Notes: generated from the sequence alone by a model not told the origin. Numbered from the stretch's first letter, positions 1 through 9,412 are shown. The stretch is 64,000 nucleotides of DNA from Acidobacteriota bacterium (GCA_013285705.1 JABDHA010000006.1:1-64000), one strand, 5' to 3'. Numbers and translations: made by a program.

Positions 1-2
1 AC

Positions 3-37
3 GAAGAATCTGCTTTTTTTCTTACACCAGATTCTTC
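3..37. repeat. Inverted repeat downstream of the aldo/keto reductase gene
   Basis: Ten-base arms GAAGAATCTG and CAGATTCTTC flank a pyrimidine-rich spacer of 15 bases. The repeat lies 50 bases beyond the stop codon of the minus-strand aldo/keto reductase, so it could be part of its transcript end, but no clear T-run follows the hairpin on that strand. Nothing else is seen in bases 1-86. Confidence 0.4.
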
Positions 38-86
38 ACGGCTCAGAATCACAAGCTCCTGGGGTTCATTCATGTTGAGAGTATTC

Positions 87-1124
87 TCACTTCACCTGCG
101 GAACAGGCGATGGATTGCGGTCCGCAAACTGCTCCTGATGCCAATAGGGATAAACCGACTGCACGGCGCTCGCCTTATCCAGCGTGGCTACCTGCTCGGC
201 TGTCAGATTCCATTCCGCAGCCACCAAATTCTGCTTGAGCTGCTCCTCATTGCGCGCGCCAATAATGACGCTCGCGATCGTCGGCCGCTGCAGTAGCCAG
301 TTCAGAGCAACCTGCGGAACAGTCTTCCCTGTTTCCTTCGCAACCGCATCGAGCGCATCCACCACCTTGTACAGATACTCATCCTCAACCTGCGGCCCCT
401 GCTCGGATGTCTTGTGCAGGCGGCTCGTCTCCGGCAACGGATGCCCGCGGCGAATCTTGCCCGTCAAACGACCCCAACCCAGCGGACTCCAAACCAGCGC
501 CGAAACCTTCTGGTCTAGGCCCAGAGGCATCAATTCCCATTCATACTCGCGTCCCACCAGCGAGTAGTACACCTGGTGCGCCACATACCGCGCCCATCCA
601 TACCGCTCCGAGACCGACAGCGACTTCATCAGGTGCCATCCCGAAAAATTCGAGCACGCAATGTAGCGGACTTTGCCCTGGTGGACCAGCGTATTCAGCG
701 CGTCCAGCGTCTCCTCAACCGGAGTCGTCGCGTCGAATCCGTGCATATGATAGATGTCGATGTAGTCCGTGCCCAGCCGTTTCAGGCTTGCATCGCACTG
801 CTGAAGCAGGTGGTAGCGCGACGACCCCACATCGTTCGGACCATCGCCCATCTTGAACGTAGCCTTGGTCGAGATCAGCAGCTTCTCGCGCTTGCCCTCG
901 ATGGCTTTCCCCAACACTTCCTCGGCCAGCCCAGTCGAATAGACATTCGCCACATCAAAAAGGTTCACACCCGCGTCCAGGCACAGATCGACGAGCCGTT
1001 TCGCCTCCGCCACATCCGTATCGCCCCAGGCTTTGAAAAATTCGTTGCCGCCTCCAAAAGTTGCCGCGCCAAAACTGAGCGCAGAAACCTTCAGTCCCGA
1101 ATAACCAAGCTGTCTATATTCCAT
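87..1124 (-). CDS. Aldo/keto reductase
   Basis: Predicted cytosolic NAD(P)H-dependent oxidoreductase of the aldo/keto reductase superfamily, 345 residues, close to the YhdN/L-glyceraldehyde-3-phosphate reductase-like group. The TIM-barrel tetrad is visible: Asp57 and Tyr62 in FDVANVYSTG, Lys87 in LLISTKATFK and His128 in DIYHMHGF. The cofactor end is recognisable near the C terminus (ASVIIGARNEEQLKQNL). The ORF track begins 36 codons earlier, but MEYRQLGYSGLKVS is the normal N terminus of the family, so the ATG at 1124 was chosen. It is divergent from the VOC gene with about 120 bases between the starts. The physiological substrate cannot be read from the sequence. Confidence 0.9.
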   Translation of the reverse strand: MEYRQLGYSGLKVSALSFGAATFGGGNEFFKAWGDTDVAEAKRLVDLCLDAGVNLFDVANVYSTGLAEEVLGKAIEGKREKLLISTKATFKMGDGPNDVGSSRYHLLQQCDASLKRLGTDYIDIYHMHGFDATTPVEETLDALNTLVHQGKVRYIACSNFSGWHLMKSLSVSERYGWARYVAHQVYYSLVGREYEWELMPLGLDQKVSALVWSPLGWGRLTGKIRRGHPLPETSRLHKTSEQGPQVEDEYLYKVVDALDAVAKETGKTVPQVALNWLLQRPTIASVIIGARNEEQLKQNLVAAEWNLTAEQVATLDKASAVQSVYPYWHQEQFADRNPSPVPQVK

Positions 1125-1245
1125 GCCCCAATAGATGCGCGTATGGAACCTCGCGGCGCAAATCCATAAGAAATATGGATGCGTAAGCACCACTTGATCG
1201 ACACGAAATACCATGGTACTTTTTCCGCACAATCAGGAGGTCATC

Positions 1246-1923
1246 ATGAGCACGGACGAAGTCCGCAGTAACGACGCGACCAACGCCGCCCGAGTCGATA
1301 CGAAACTCGAGATCGTCGTCATCCCCGTCTCGGATGTCGACCGCGCGAAGGAGTTCTACGCGAAACTCGGGTGGCGGCTCGATGCCGACTTCGACAACGG
1401 CAGCGACTTCCGCGTAATCCAGTTCACGCCGCCCGGCTCCGGATGCTCGGTCATCTTCGGTAGGAACGTCACCGGAGCAGCACCCGGCTCCGCTCAGGGC
1501 CTGTACCTGATCGTCTCCGACATCGCGGCCGCCCGCAGCGAGTTCCTCAGCCGCGGCGTCGAGGTCAGCGAGGTGTTCCACAACGAGGGCGTGTATGCCG
1601 GCCCGGACGAGCCCTACCTGTTTGGACGGAAGCGTGTCAGCGGTCCGGATTCCGAGCATCGCAGCTATCGCTCCTTCGCCTCGTTCCGTGATCCGGACGG
1701 CAACGGATGGCTCTTCCAGGAAATCACGACGAGACTTCCCGGCCGTGTTGCCGGCAACACAACGTACGCGTCGGCAAGCGATCTGGCGCAGGCGCTTCGA
1801 CGCGCTGGCGCCGCACACGGCGAGCATGAGAAGCGCACTGGCGGGCAGCACGACGAGAACTGGCCGGACTGGTATGCCGAGTACATGGTGCGCGAGCAAT
1901 CCGGTGAGGAGCCTCCGCAATAG
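1246..1923 (+). CDS. VOC (glyoxalase/dioxygenase fold) family protein
   Basis: A 225-residue protein with one glyoxalase-like domain at about residues 15-165, from LEIVVIPVSDVDRAKEFYAK to FRDPDGNGWLFQEIT, both hallmark segments of the vicinal-oxygen-chelate fold. The C-terminal 60 residues are a polar tail ending in a short Trp/Tyr-rich stretch (NWPDWYAEYMV) often seen in this subgroup. The start is fixed by a strong Shine-Dalgarno, AGGAGG, a few bases before the ATG; the ORF-track start 33 bases upstream is unlikely. The gene looks more GC-rich than its neighbours, which may indicate transfer from an actinobacterial or proteobacterial source. Metal and substrate are unknown; family members include lyases, dioxygenases and resistance proteins. 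Confidence 0.85.
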   Translation: MSTDEVRSNDATNAARVDTKLEIVVIPVSDVDRAKEFYAKLGWRLDADFDNGSDFRVIQFTPPGSGCSVIFGRNVTGAAPGSAQGLYLIVSDIAAARSEFLSRGVEVSEVFHNEGVYAGPDEPYLFGRKRVSGPDSEHRSYRSFASFRDPDGNGWLFQEITTRLPGRVAGNTTYASASDLAQALRRAGAAHGEHEKRTGGQHDENWPDWYAEYMVREQSGEEPPQ

Positions 1924-1962
1924 GCGGCGCACCCGACAAGCTATGCCGCTGCGAAATAAAGC

Positions 1963-2463
1963 TTATTGCGAAGGTGGGATCGACGGCGGAATCTGCATGG
2001 TCGCTTTTGGCTTGCGAAACGCATAAATGATCGCCAGCAGGGGCGGAGCCAGCAGCACGCCCCAAAAGGGAATGATGATCCCCAGCACGATCGGCGCAAG
2101 AATCGACGCCCAGATCGGCACGCGCGCTGAGCGCTTCATCAGCATGGGTTGCAGCACCAATTGATCGATAACCACGATCACCGCGTACAGCCCGAGAACA
2201 AAGCCCAGCCTCTCCAGGTCCTTGCCCGTCACCAGGATGCTGAAGACCGGACCGATCAGCGCAATCACGCCGCCAAAGTTTGGGATGAAGGTCATCAACC
2301 CGCCCAGCAGCGCCCACACGGGAAAGAGCGGCACATGCAGTAGCCACAATCCGATCAGCCACATCACCGCAACACACAAGGCCTCAATCGAAACAGCGCG
2401 CCACCAGTTCACCAGCGCCGTTCCCGCCTTGCGTCCCGTCGTCTTGAGGTCAAAGCCGCCCAT
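1963..2463 (-). CDS. Short AI-2E-family (PF01594-type) permease, N-terminal part missing
   Basis: A 166-residue integral membrane protein that matches only the C-terminal half of AI-2E-family transporters, including the conserved LLGGLMTFIPNFGGVIALIG loop and VIDQLVLQPMLM. About five hydrophobic segments are visible. Family members are normally 330-400 residues, so the first two helices and the large soluble region are absent. The 119 bases between this start and purQ contain no in-frame continuation, so this is either a genuine short form or an old 5' truncation. It is divergent from purQ. The name AI-2E is historical; members carry out varied exchange functions. Confidence 0.7.
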   Translation of the reverse strand: MGGFDLKTTGRKAGTALVNWWRAVSIEALCVAVMWLIGLWLLHVPLFPVWALLGGLMTFIPNFGGVIALIGPVFSILVTGKDLERLGFVLGLYAVIVVIDQLVLQPMLMKRSARVPIWASILAPIVLGIIIPFWGVLLAPPLLAIIYAFRKPKATMQIPPSIPPSQ

Positions 2464-2582
2464 GTCGAAAGATTATGCTCACTTTAAAGGCATTTACCAG
2501 CACGAAAAATGGTTCACAACGCATTAACACCGGTATCAGGAAATTGAACGCAAATCCCCTCCGAAACTGCTAGCCTATAAGT

Positions 2583-3317
2583 ATGAAATTCGGTGTTCTC
2601 GTCTTTCCCGGCTCCAACTGCGACCACGACACGTATCACGTCGTTTCCGACATCGCGCAGCAGCCGGTAACGTTCCTTTGGCACGACTCTCCGAGCCTCG
2701 AAAACTGCGACGCCATCCTCGTTCCCGGCGGCTTTGCCTATGGCGACTACCTCCGCACCGGAGCCATCGCCCGCTTCTCGCCCGTCATGCAGTCGGTCAA
2801 GAAATTTGCCGCCGACGGCGGTCTCGTGCTCGGCATCTGCAACGGTTTCCAGATCCTCGCCGAAGCCGGCCTCTTGCCCGGCGCGCTAATGCGCAATGCG
2901 GGACTGAAATACGTCTGCAAGCAGGTCTATCTGCGCACGGAAACGGCCAATACCGCATTTACCCGCACACTAAATAAGGGCGAGATCATCAAGATTCCAA
3001 TCGGGCATATGGAGGGCAACTACGTCTGCGACGCCGAAACCCTCTCGAAACTTGAGAAAGACGACCGCATCGTCTTCCGCTATTCGACTGCGCAGGGCGA
3101 AATCACGCCGGAAGCCAATCCGAATGGCTCGCTCGGCAACATTGCCGGCATTCTGAATGAGGGCCGCAACGTTCTGGGAATGATGCCGCATCCGGACCGA
3201 TCCTCAGAAAGCCTGCTCGGATCAGTAGACGGTTACAAGATATTTGCATCTATAGTAGAAGCGCTTGAAGATAAAAAGGACGTATCCCCCGCGACCTCGG
3301 AATTGGCTCTATCGTAA
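2583..3317 (+). CDS. purQ: Phosphoribosylformylglycinamidine synthase, glutaminase subunit
   Basis: Class I glutamine amidotransferase subunit of FGAM synthase (purine biosynthesis step 4); it supplies ammonia to PurL with the help of PurS. The 244-residue protein begins [18 protein letters not shown], typical of PurQ. It has the oxyanion-loop segment [13 protein letters not shown], the nucleophile Cys86 in GICNGFQIL, and His203 in [10 protein letters not shown]. The residue after His-Pro is Asp rather than the commoner Glu of HPER. It is about 15 residues longer than the shortest homologues, with an extra acidic tail. The next gene follows after 15 bases and may be cotranscribed. purL and purS are not in the window. 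Confidence 0.96.
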   Translation: MKFGVLVFPGSNCDHDTYHVVSDIAQQPVTFLWHDSPSLENCDAILVPGGFAYGDYLRTGAIARFSPVMQSVKKFAADGGLVLGICNGFQILAEAGLLPGALMRNAGLKYVCKQVYLRTETANTAFTRTLNKGEIIKIPIGHMEGNYVCDAETLSKLEKDDRIVFRYSTAQGEITPEANPNGSLGNIAGILNEGRNVLGMMPHPDRSSESLLGSVDGYKIFASIVEALEDKKDVSPATSELALS

Positions 3318-3332
3318 GGGGAATTTGACGGA

Positions 3333-4127
3333 ATGATCGATATTCATCACCACCTTCTTTTTGGACTGGATGACGGCTCCCCCGATCTTGACACCTCAGT
3401 AGCCATGGCGGAGATGGCTGCTGGCGATGGCATCACCCACATTGCCTGCACCCCGCATGCAAACCACAGATACCACTTCGATCCAGCAGTGAACGCTGAA
3501 CTTCTGGCGGAGCTGCAACAGCGGCTGGCAGGCAAAATATCCTTCGGCCTTGGCTGCGACTTTCACCTGTCGTATGACAACATCGAAGACGCGCTGAAGC
3601 ACCCGACGAAATACACCATCAACCAGAAGCAATACCTGCTGGTCGAGTTCGCCGACCTGCTGATCCCGCAAAACATCACCGACACCTTCTATGAAATGAA
3701 GATTGGCGGCACGCAGCCCATCATCACGCACCCGGAGCGCAACATGACCATCCAGCGCCATCCCGAGCGCATGATTCCCTGGTTGCGCGAGGGCTGCCTG
3801 GTGCAGGTTACGGCATCCTCACTTACCGGACGCTTCGGCCGCACAGCTCAGTCCATGGCCTTCAATTACTTCGACAAGAACTGGGTGCACTTCCTCGCGA
3901 CCGATGCTCACAATCTCACCTCACGGCCGCCCATTCTCAGCGAAGCCTATAGGATCGTCGAGAATAAATACGGCAAAGAAACAGCCGAGCGTGTCTGTGT
4001 CACGAATCCTGGCGCAATCTTTCATGGTCAGGCCTTCCCTTCGCAACCGGAGATGCTGGGCCTCTACGACGAACCAGAGTTACAACCGAAAAAGAACTTG
4101 CTGAGCAGGCTATTTTCCTCCAAATAG
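3333..4127 (+). CDS. CpsB/YwqE-type PHP-fold tyrosine-protein phosphatase
   Basis: A 264-residue PHP-fold metallophosphatase. The first metal motif is IDIHHHLLFGLDDGS (the family pattern is DIHSHILPGLDDG). Further metal ligands are likely in ACTPHANH, LGCDFHLS, IITHPERN and the C-terminal FLATDAHNL. Characterised members (CpsB, YwqE) dephosphorylate bacterial tyrosine kinases that control capsule or exopolysaccharide export, but no polysaccharide gene is adjacent here, so that role is inferred from the family. The gene follows purQ by 15 bases and ends inside a hairpin that could stop the transcript. Confidence 0.85.
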   Translation: MIDIHHHLLFGLDDGSPDLDTSVAMAEMAAGDGITHIACTPHANHRYHFDPAVNAELLAELQQRLAGKISFGLGCDFHLSYDNIEDALKHPTKYTINQKQYLLVEFADLLIPQNITDTFYEMKIGGTQPIITHPERNMTIQRHPERMIPWLREGCLVQVTASSLTGRFGRTAQSMAFNYFDKNWVHFLATDAHNLTSRPPILSEAYRIVENKYGKETAERVCVTNPGAIFHGQAFPSQPEMLGLYDEPELQPKKNLLSRLFSSK

Positions 4128-4132
4128 CCTGC
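4105..4132 (+). terminator. Hairpin overlapping the stop codon of the PHP phosphatase gene
   Basis: Perfect 11-base arms GCAGGCTATTT and AAATAGCCTGC are separated by six bases. The TAG stop codon lies in the right arm. Only a short ATTT follows the stem, so it is a plausible but weak intrinsic terminator for the purQ-phosphatase unit. Confidence 0.5.
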
Positions 4133-4159
4133 CCGATTTACCACATCGTTGTCCGTCCC

Positions 4160-4188
4160 CGGACAAAGGTGTCCGCAATTGAACACCT
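4160..4188. promoter_or_regulatory. Nested inverted repeats upstream of the first ADOP permease
   Basis: CGGACA-AAGG-TGTCCG is a perfect six-base inverted repeat. Immediately overlapping it is AGGTGT-N10-ACACCT, a second perfect six-base repeat. They end 100 bases before the ATG of the tandem ADOP pair and share the core GGTGTCCG. This is the layout of an operator for a dimeric regulator, but the regulator is not identified; no PadR gene lies directly upstream of this unit. Confidence 0.4.
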
Positions 4189-4288
4189 GGCACTTTCAGT
4201 CATGCCCGCAAGTCATTCTATCTAGATAACTTAATAATTCAGGGAACCTGGCCGCTCAACTGCTCGTATGCCGCAGGAGAGGATCGCC

Positions 4289-6841
4289 ATGCAGACCCTG
4301 CGCCAAGACATCTCCTACGCATTGCGTCAGATGCGGCTGTCTCCCGTCTTTACCTTCACCGCAATGCTGACGCTCGCGCTGGGTATTGGCGCAACCACGG
4401 CCATCTTTTCCCTGATCCACACAGTCATGCTCAAATCGCTGCCGGGAGTCGATGCTTCGCGTCTGTACCGCATCGGCGATGGCACCGACTGCTGTGTCGA
4501 AGGCGGCCCGCAGGACAACTGGGGCATGTTCTCCTATTCGCTCTACCAGCGCATGAAGACGGCAGCCCCTGAATTTGAGCAGATGGCCGCCTTTCAGGCC
4601 ATGCCTGCGCAATTCAGCGTGCGCCGCGGAGAGAGCGACCACCAGGCCAAGCCGTTGCGCGGCGAATTTGTTACCGGGAATTATTTTTCCACCTTTGGCG
4701 TCGGATCGTTCGCCGGACGCACGATCACTCCCAGCGACGATCAACGCTCCGCGGCACCCGTAGCCATGCTGAGCTACCGCGCATGGCAGCAGCAATATGG
4801 TTCTGACCCTTCGGTGATCGGCTCGACTTTTGTCATCGAAGGCCATCCTTTCACCATCGTCGGCGTTGCCCCTCCTGGATTCTTCGGAGAAACGCTGCGC
4901 AGCGATCCTCCAGAACTTTGGCTGCCCCTGCAGCAGGAACCGCTGGTGAATGGCGCCAACGCGCTCCTGCAGCAATCTGTTTCCGCGTGGCTGCGGGTCA
5001 TTGGCAGGATAAAACGCGGCGTCACACCGGATGGCATCGCCCCACGGCTTACCGGAGTGATGCAGCAATGGCTCCTACATGAAAGCGACCTCCCTGCTGA
5101 ATTCCTGCCTGCGATTGAAAAGTCGCTGCCGAAGCAGGTCATCCACGTCGTTCCCGCAGGTGCCGGAGTCGGAGCCATGAAGGCCGATTATGGTGACAGT
5201 CTGCGTATTCTGCTCACCGTCTGCTGCCTGGTGCTCTTCATTGCCTGCGCCAATATCGCAAACCTGCTGCTCGCTCGCGGCGCCGCCCGCCGCTCACAGA
5301 CATCGGTCCGTCTGGCATTGGGCGCATCGCGTCAGCGGCTCATTCGCCAGTCTTTGACGGAAAGCGTTGTCCTCTCCATCCTCGGCGGGCTCGCCGGCAT
5401 CGTGGTTGCGTATTTAGGTGTAAGAGTCATTGTCGCGCTTGCCTTCCACAGTGCGCACTTCATCCCCATCGATGCAGCGCCATCGCTGCCCGTGCTTGCT
5501 TTTGCCTTTGGACTGTCTCTCATCACCGGCGTCCTCTTCGGAACAGCTCCGGCATGGTTCGCCTCGCACGCCGATCCAGCCGAAGCCCTGCGTGGCGCGA
5601 ATCGCAGCACCCACGATCGCTCCTCGCTGCCGCAGAAGATTCTCGTCGTCGTGCAGGCCACGCTGTCCATCGTGCTGCTTGCAGGCGCAGGCCTGCTCAC
5701 GCGCAGCCTCAGCAAGCTCGAACATCAGGACCTCGGCTTCGATACGGACCGCCGCCTCAGCATCGTGATGAACAGTCCGCTGGCAAGTTATTCGACGCCA
5801 CAGCTGGACGCGCTCTATCGCAATTTGCAGGACCGCCTCTCGCATCTGCCGGGCGTGGAACGCGCCGCGCTGGCCGGATATACGCCCTTCCTCGACAACT
5901 GGGGCGAGTTAATCGTTCCCGAAGGCCACGGCATGCCCGATGTCGATACGAATAACGACAATGCCTCCTGGGACCGCGTAAGTGCAGGCTATCTGGAAAC
6001 GATGGGCCACACGATTCTTCGTGGCCGTGGCATCGCCGAGCAGGACACAGCCTCCACGCAAAACGTTGCCGTCGTCAACGAAACATTTGCCCGCAAATTT
6101 TTCAAGAATCAGGATGCCCTCGGAAAACACTTCGGTCTCGACATGCCCGAAAATAACACCACCTATGAAATCGTCGGCATCGTCCGCGACTTCAAATATG
6201 TCGATGCGCGCAGTCCCGCACGCCCCATGTTCTTCGCTTCCCTTGCGCAATATGTGGCCTATAAGAATCCGCTGATGCTGACATTCGATCATCGCACCCA
6301 CTTCATCAATGGCGCAGTGCTCAAGCTGCGAGGCGATGCCAACGGCCTTGAACCTCTCATCCGCAAGACCTTCAGCGACGTCGATCCCAATCTGACCATC
6401 CTGAATATTCAGCCCATGCAAGAGCAGGTAGATTCGAACTTCGATCAGGAGCGCACCGTCGCGCAGATGACCGGACTCTTCGGCATCCTCGCGCTGGTTC
6501 TTGCCGCCATCGGCCTGTATGGCGTCACAGCCTACACCGTCGAGCGCCGCACCAGCGAAATCGGCGTGCGCATGGCGCTCGGTGCTAACCGCGGCAATAT
6601 CGTTCAGCTCGTTTTGCGCGGAGCCTTTCTGCAAATCGTCATCGGACTTGCCATCGGCATTCCCATATCCATCGGCTGCGGACGACTCATCGCCGCGCAG
6701 CTATATGAGGTAAAGAGCTGGGATCCGCTGGTGCTCGCAGCCTCTATCACCGCTCTGGCGATATGTGCATTCATCGCCAGCGTCATTCCCGCGCAACGCG
6801 CCGCATCCATCGATCCGGTGAAAGCCCTGAGAACGGAGTAA
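4289..6841 (+). CDS. ADOP-type orphan FtsX/MacB-like permease, tandem copy 1
   Basis: An 850-residue inner-membrane protein of the ADOP family (TIGR03434). It has one N-terminal transmembrane helix (VFTFTAMLTLALGIGATTAIF), a MacB-type periplasmic domain, a first FtsX four-helix block around residues 290-430, a second periplasmic domain, and a C-terminal FtsX block ending PAQRAASIDPVKALRTE. It lacks the cytosolic prefix domain seen in the third copy. The first periplasmic domain contains an adjacent cysteine pair, GDGTDCCVEGG. The start was moved from 4268 to 4289 because AGGAGAGG lies just before the second ATG and the tandem copy starts with the same MQTLRQD. Known relatives drive mechanotransmission with an ATPase; ADOP members are usually without one, as here, so the real function is unknown. 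Confidence 0.9.
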   Translation: MQTLRQDISYALRQMRLSPVFTFTAMLTLALGIGATTAIFSLIHTVMLKSLPGVDASRLYRIGDGTDCCVEGGPQDNWGMFSYSLYQRMKTAAPEFEQMAAFQAMPAQFSVRRGESDHQAKPLRGEFVTGNYFSTFGVGSFAGRTITPSDDQRSAAPVAMLSYRAWQQQYGSDPSVIGSTFVIEGHPFTIVGVAPPGFFGETLRSDPPELWLPLQQEPLVNGANALLQQSVSAWLRVIGRIKRGVTPDGIAPRLTGVMQQWLLHESDLPAEFLPAIEKSLPKQVIHVVPAGAGVGAMKADYGDSLRILLTVCCLVLFIACANIANLLLARGAARRSQTSVRLALGASRQRLIRQSLTESVVLSILGGLAGIVVAYLGVRVIVALAFHSAHFIPIDAAPSLPVLAFAFGLSLITGVLFGTAPAWFASHADPAEALRGANRSTHDRSSLPQKILVVVQATLSIVLLAGAGLLTRSLSKLEHQDLGFDTDRRLSIVMNSPLASYSTPQLDALYRNLQDRLSHLPGVERAALAGYTPFLDNWGELIVPEGHGMPDVDTNNDNASWDRVSAGYLETMGHTILRGRGIAEQDTASTQNVAVVNETFARKFFKNQDALGKHFGLDMPENNTTYEIVGIVRDFKYVDARSPARPMFFASLAQYVAYKNPLMLTFDHRTHFINGAVLKLRGDANGLEPLIRKTFSDVDPNLTILNIQPMQEQVDSNFDQERTVAQMTGLFGILALVLAAIGLYGVTAYTVERRTSEIGVRMALGANRGNIVQLVLRGAFLQIVIGLAIGIPISIGCGRLIAAQLYEVKSWDPLVLAASITALAICAFIASVIPAQRAASIDPVKALRTE

Positions 6842-6850
6842 CAGTCCATC

Positions 6851-9412
6851 ATGCAAACTCTTCGCCAGGACATTTCCTACGCACTGCGGCAGATGCGTCT
6901 GTCCCCCGTCTTCACCCTTACGGCGATGCTGACGCTCGCGCTCGGCATTGGCGCAACGACGGCAATCTTCTCGTTGATTCATACCATCATGCTCAAGTCG
7001 CTGCCGGTCGTCGATCCGTCGCGCCTCTACCGCATCGGCGATGGCAACGACTGCTGCGTCGAAGGCAGCGCGCAGGACAACTGGGGCATGTTCTCCTATC
7101 CCTTCTACGAGCTCATGAAGAAGAACACGCCTGAGTTCGAGGAGCTTGCCGCCTTCGAGGCCGGCTCACGCACCCTCAGCACGCGTCGCAGCGAGAGCGA
7201 CCGTATCGCCAAGCCGTTGCGCGCCGAATTCATCAGCGGCAATTATTTCTCCACCTTCGGTCTCGGCGCTTTCGCCGGACGCACCATCGCAGTCGCCGAC
7301 GACCAGGCTTCAGCGGCCCCGGTCGCCATGCTCAGCTACCGCACCTGGCAGCAGCAGTACGGCTCTGATCCAAAAATCGTCGGCTCGTCCTTCATTCTCG
7401 ACGGCCATCCCTTCACCATCATCGGCATCACTCCTCCCGGCTTCTACGGCGAAACCTTGCGCAGCGATCCCCCGGAGTTGTGGATTCCCATTCTGCAGGA
7501 GCCCGTCTTCACCGGAGCGAATTCCTTTCTGCATCATTTCCAGGCATGGCTGCGCGTCATCGGCAGGCTCAAGCCCGGCGCAACCGCGGACGCTGTGCCC
7601 GCGCGCATGACAACCCTCATCCGGCAGTGGCTGGTCAATGACAGCGGCATGCCCGCCGACTGGATGACCGGCATCAAAGCCGGCCTGCCCAAGCAGATCG
7701 TCAAAGTCGTTCCCGCCGGAACCGGCGTCGGCCTTATGAAAGAGGACTACGGCGCCAACCTCCGCATCCTGCTCGGCGTCTGTTGCCTGGTCCTGCTCAT
7801 CGCCTGCGCCAACATTGCCAACCTGCTGCTCGCTCGCGGCACAGCCCGGCGCTCGCAGACCTCCGTCCGGCTAGCACTCGGCGCATCGCGCAAAAGGCTC
7901 ATCCGCCAGTCGCTCACCGAGAGCCTCGTTCTTTCCGTCTTCGGCGGCCTTGCAGGACTGGTCATCGCCTATCTGGGAGTCAAGGTGCTGGTCGCCCTCA
8001 CCTTCCACAGCGCGAAGTACGTTCCCATCGACGCTGCTCCCTCGCTGCCCATCCTCGCCTTCGCCTTCGCTCTTTCTCTGTTCACCGGCATGCTCTTCGG
8101 CACCGCTCCCGCATGGTTCGCCTCGCACGCCGATCCGGCCGAAGCGCTGCGCGGAGCCAACCGCAGCACGCACGACCGCTCTTCGCTGTCGCAAAAAATT
8201 CTCGTCATCCTCCAGGCGACGCTCTCCGTCGTCCTGCTCGCAGGCGCTGGCCTCTTAACGCGCAGCCTCATCAACATGCAGCACCAGACGCTGGGTTATG
8301 AGACCGACCACCGCGCCCTCATCAGCCTGACCGGTCCCTTCAATTCCTACTCAAAGCCAAAGCTCGACGCCATGTACATCGAGCTGCAGGATCGCCTCGC
8401 CCACATTCCCGGCGTCGAAAGCGCCGCCGTCGCCCTCTATGCGCCGCTCCAGGACAACTGGGGGGAAATGGTCATTCGCGAAGGCCATGGCATGCCCAAC
8501 ATGGATGAAAAGGTCGGCTCGTCCTGGGACCACGTCAGCCCCGGCTACCTCGAAACGCTGGGCCAGCAGATCGTGCGCGGACGCTCCCTCACTCCGGAAG
8601 ACACAGCCTCCACGCGGAACATCGCCGTCGTCGATGAGACCTTCGTCAAGCGCTTCTTCAAGCCCGGCGAAGACCCCATCGGCCAGCGCTTCGGCCTTGA
8701 CCTGCCCAAATACGGCGCTACTTTCGAAATCGTAGGCGTTGTTCGCAATGCAAAATATATGTGGGGAAATCTCTACGGAACCGAAGAGCTGCGGCCTATC
8801 TTCTTCGTCCCCCTGGCCCAGCGCACGACTTACGACAACGCCATGATGCAGGCCATCGACGACGACACGCACTTCATCGAAGGCGCAGTTCTCAAGCTGC
8901 ACGGCAGCATGGACGGACTCGAGCCGCAGGTCCGCAGCGTCCTCAGCGATGTCGATCCCAACATCACGCTGCTTGGGCTCGATACGATGCAGGAGCACAT
9001 CGACGCTAACTTCGACGCGCAGCGAGCCGTCGCGCAGATGACCGGCCTCTTCGGCATCCTCGCGCTCATCCTCGCCGCCGTCGGCCTCTATGGCGTCACC
9101 GCCTACACCGTCGAGCGTCGCACCGGCGAAATCGGCGTCCGCATGGCGCTCGGCGCCGACCGCACCAACATCGTCAAGCTCATCCTGCGCGGAGCGTTCC
9201 TGCAAATCGTCATTGGTCTCGCCATCGGCATTCCCATTTCCATCGGCTGCGGCCATCTACTCGCCACGCAGCTCTACCATGTCAAAAGTTGGGACCCGCT
9301 GGTGTTGACCGGCTCGATCGTCGCTCTGGGAATCTGCGCGCTCATCGCCAGCATCATTCCCGCACAACGGGCCGCATCCATTGACCCCGTAAAGGCACTA
9401 CGCACCGAATAG
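6851..9412 (+). CDS. ADOP-type orphan FtsX/MacB-like permease, tandem copy 2
   Basis: An 853-residue close paralogue of the preceding gene, separated by nine bases and certainly cotranscribed. The N terminus is identical over MQTLRQDISYALRQMRLSP and the C terminus over PAQRAASIDPVKALRTE, with scattered differences elsewhere. The domain order is helix, MacB-like periplasmic domain with the same cysteine pair (DGNDCCVEGS), FtsX block, second periplasmic domain, FtsX block. The pair is a recent tandem duplication on the sequence evidence. No ATPase subunit is adjacent. Relatives MacB and LolC/E move lipids, peptides or lipoproteins, but nothing here indicates the cargo. Confidence 0.9.
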   Translation: MQTLRQDISYALRQMRLSPVFTLTAMLTLALGIGATTAIFSLIHTIMLKSLPVVDPSRLYRIGDGNDCCVEGSAQDNWGMFSYPFYELMKKNTPEFEELAAFEAGSRTLSTRRSESDRIAKPLRAEFISGNYFSTFGLGAFAGRTIAVADDQASAAPVAMLSYRTWQQQYGSDPKIVGSSFILDGHPFTIIGITPPGFYGETLRSDPPELWIPILQEPVFTGANSFLHHFQAWLRVIGRLKPGATADAVPARMTTLIRQWLVNDSGMPADWMTGIKAGLPKQIVKVVPAGTGVGLMKEDYGANLRILLGVCCLVLLIACANIANLLLARGTARRSQTSVRLALGASRKRLIRQSLTESLVLSVFGGLAGLVIAYLGVKVLVALTFHSAKYVPIDAAPSLPILAFAFALSLFTGMLFGTAPAWFASHADPAEALRGANRSTHDRSSLSQKILVILQATLSVVLLAGAGLLTRSLINMQHQTLGYETDHRALISLTGPFNSYSKPKLDAMYIELQDRLAHIPGVESAAVALYAPLQDNWGEMVIREGHGMPNMDEKVGSSWDHVSPGYLETLGQQIVRGRSLTPEDTASTRNIAVVDETFVKRFFKPGEDPIGQRFGLDLPKYGATFEIVGVVRNAKYMWGNLYGTEELRPIFFVPLAQRTTYDNAMMQAIDDDTHFIEGAVLKLHGSMDGLEPQVRSVLSDVDPNITLLGLDTMQEHIDANFDAQRAVAQMTGLFGILALILAAVGLYGVTAYTVERRTGEIGVRMALGADRTNIVKLILRGAFLQIVIGLAIGIPISIGCGHLLATQLYHVKSWDPLVLTGSIVALGICALIASIIPAQRAASIDPVKALRTE

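Noticed and set aside
1114-1932. 272-residue minus-strand ORF opposite the VOC gene
   Set aside because: It is a shadow of the GC-rich VOC gene: the VOC protein has clear family motifs and a strong ribosome-binding site, while this translation has none.
4187-4205. Possible sigma-54 promoter (TGGCAC ... GC)
   Set aside because: The distance between the GG and GC elements is 13 bases instead of the required 10.
8351-9256. 301-residue minus-strand ORF inside the second ADOP gene
   Set aside because: Its acidic, low-complexity translation (VGAEGHADADFAGATLDGVG-like) is the antisense of the permease and shows no domain; the same artefact recurs at 5909-6634.
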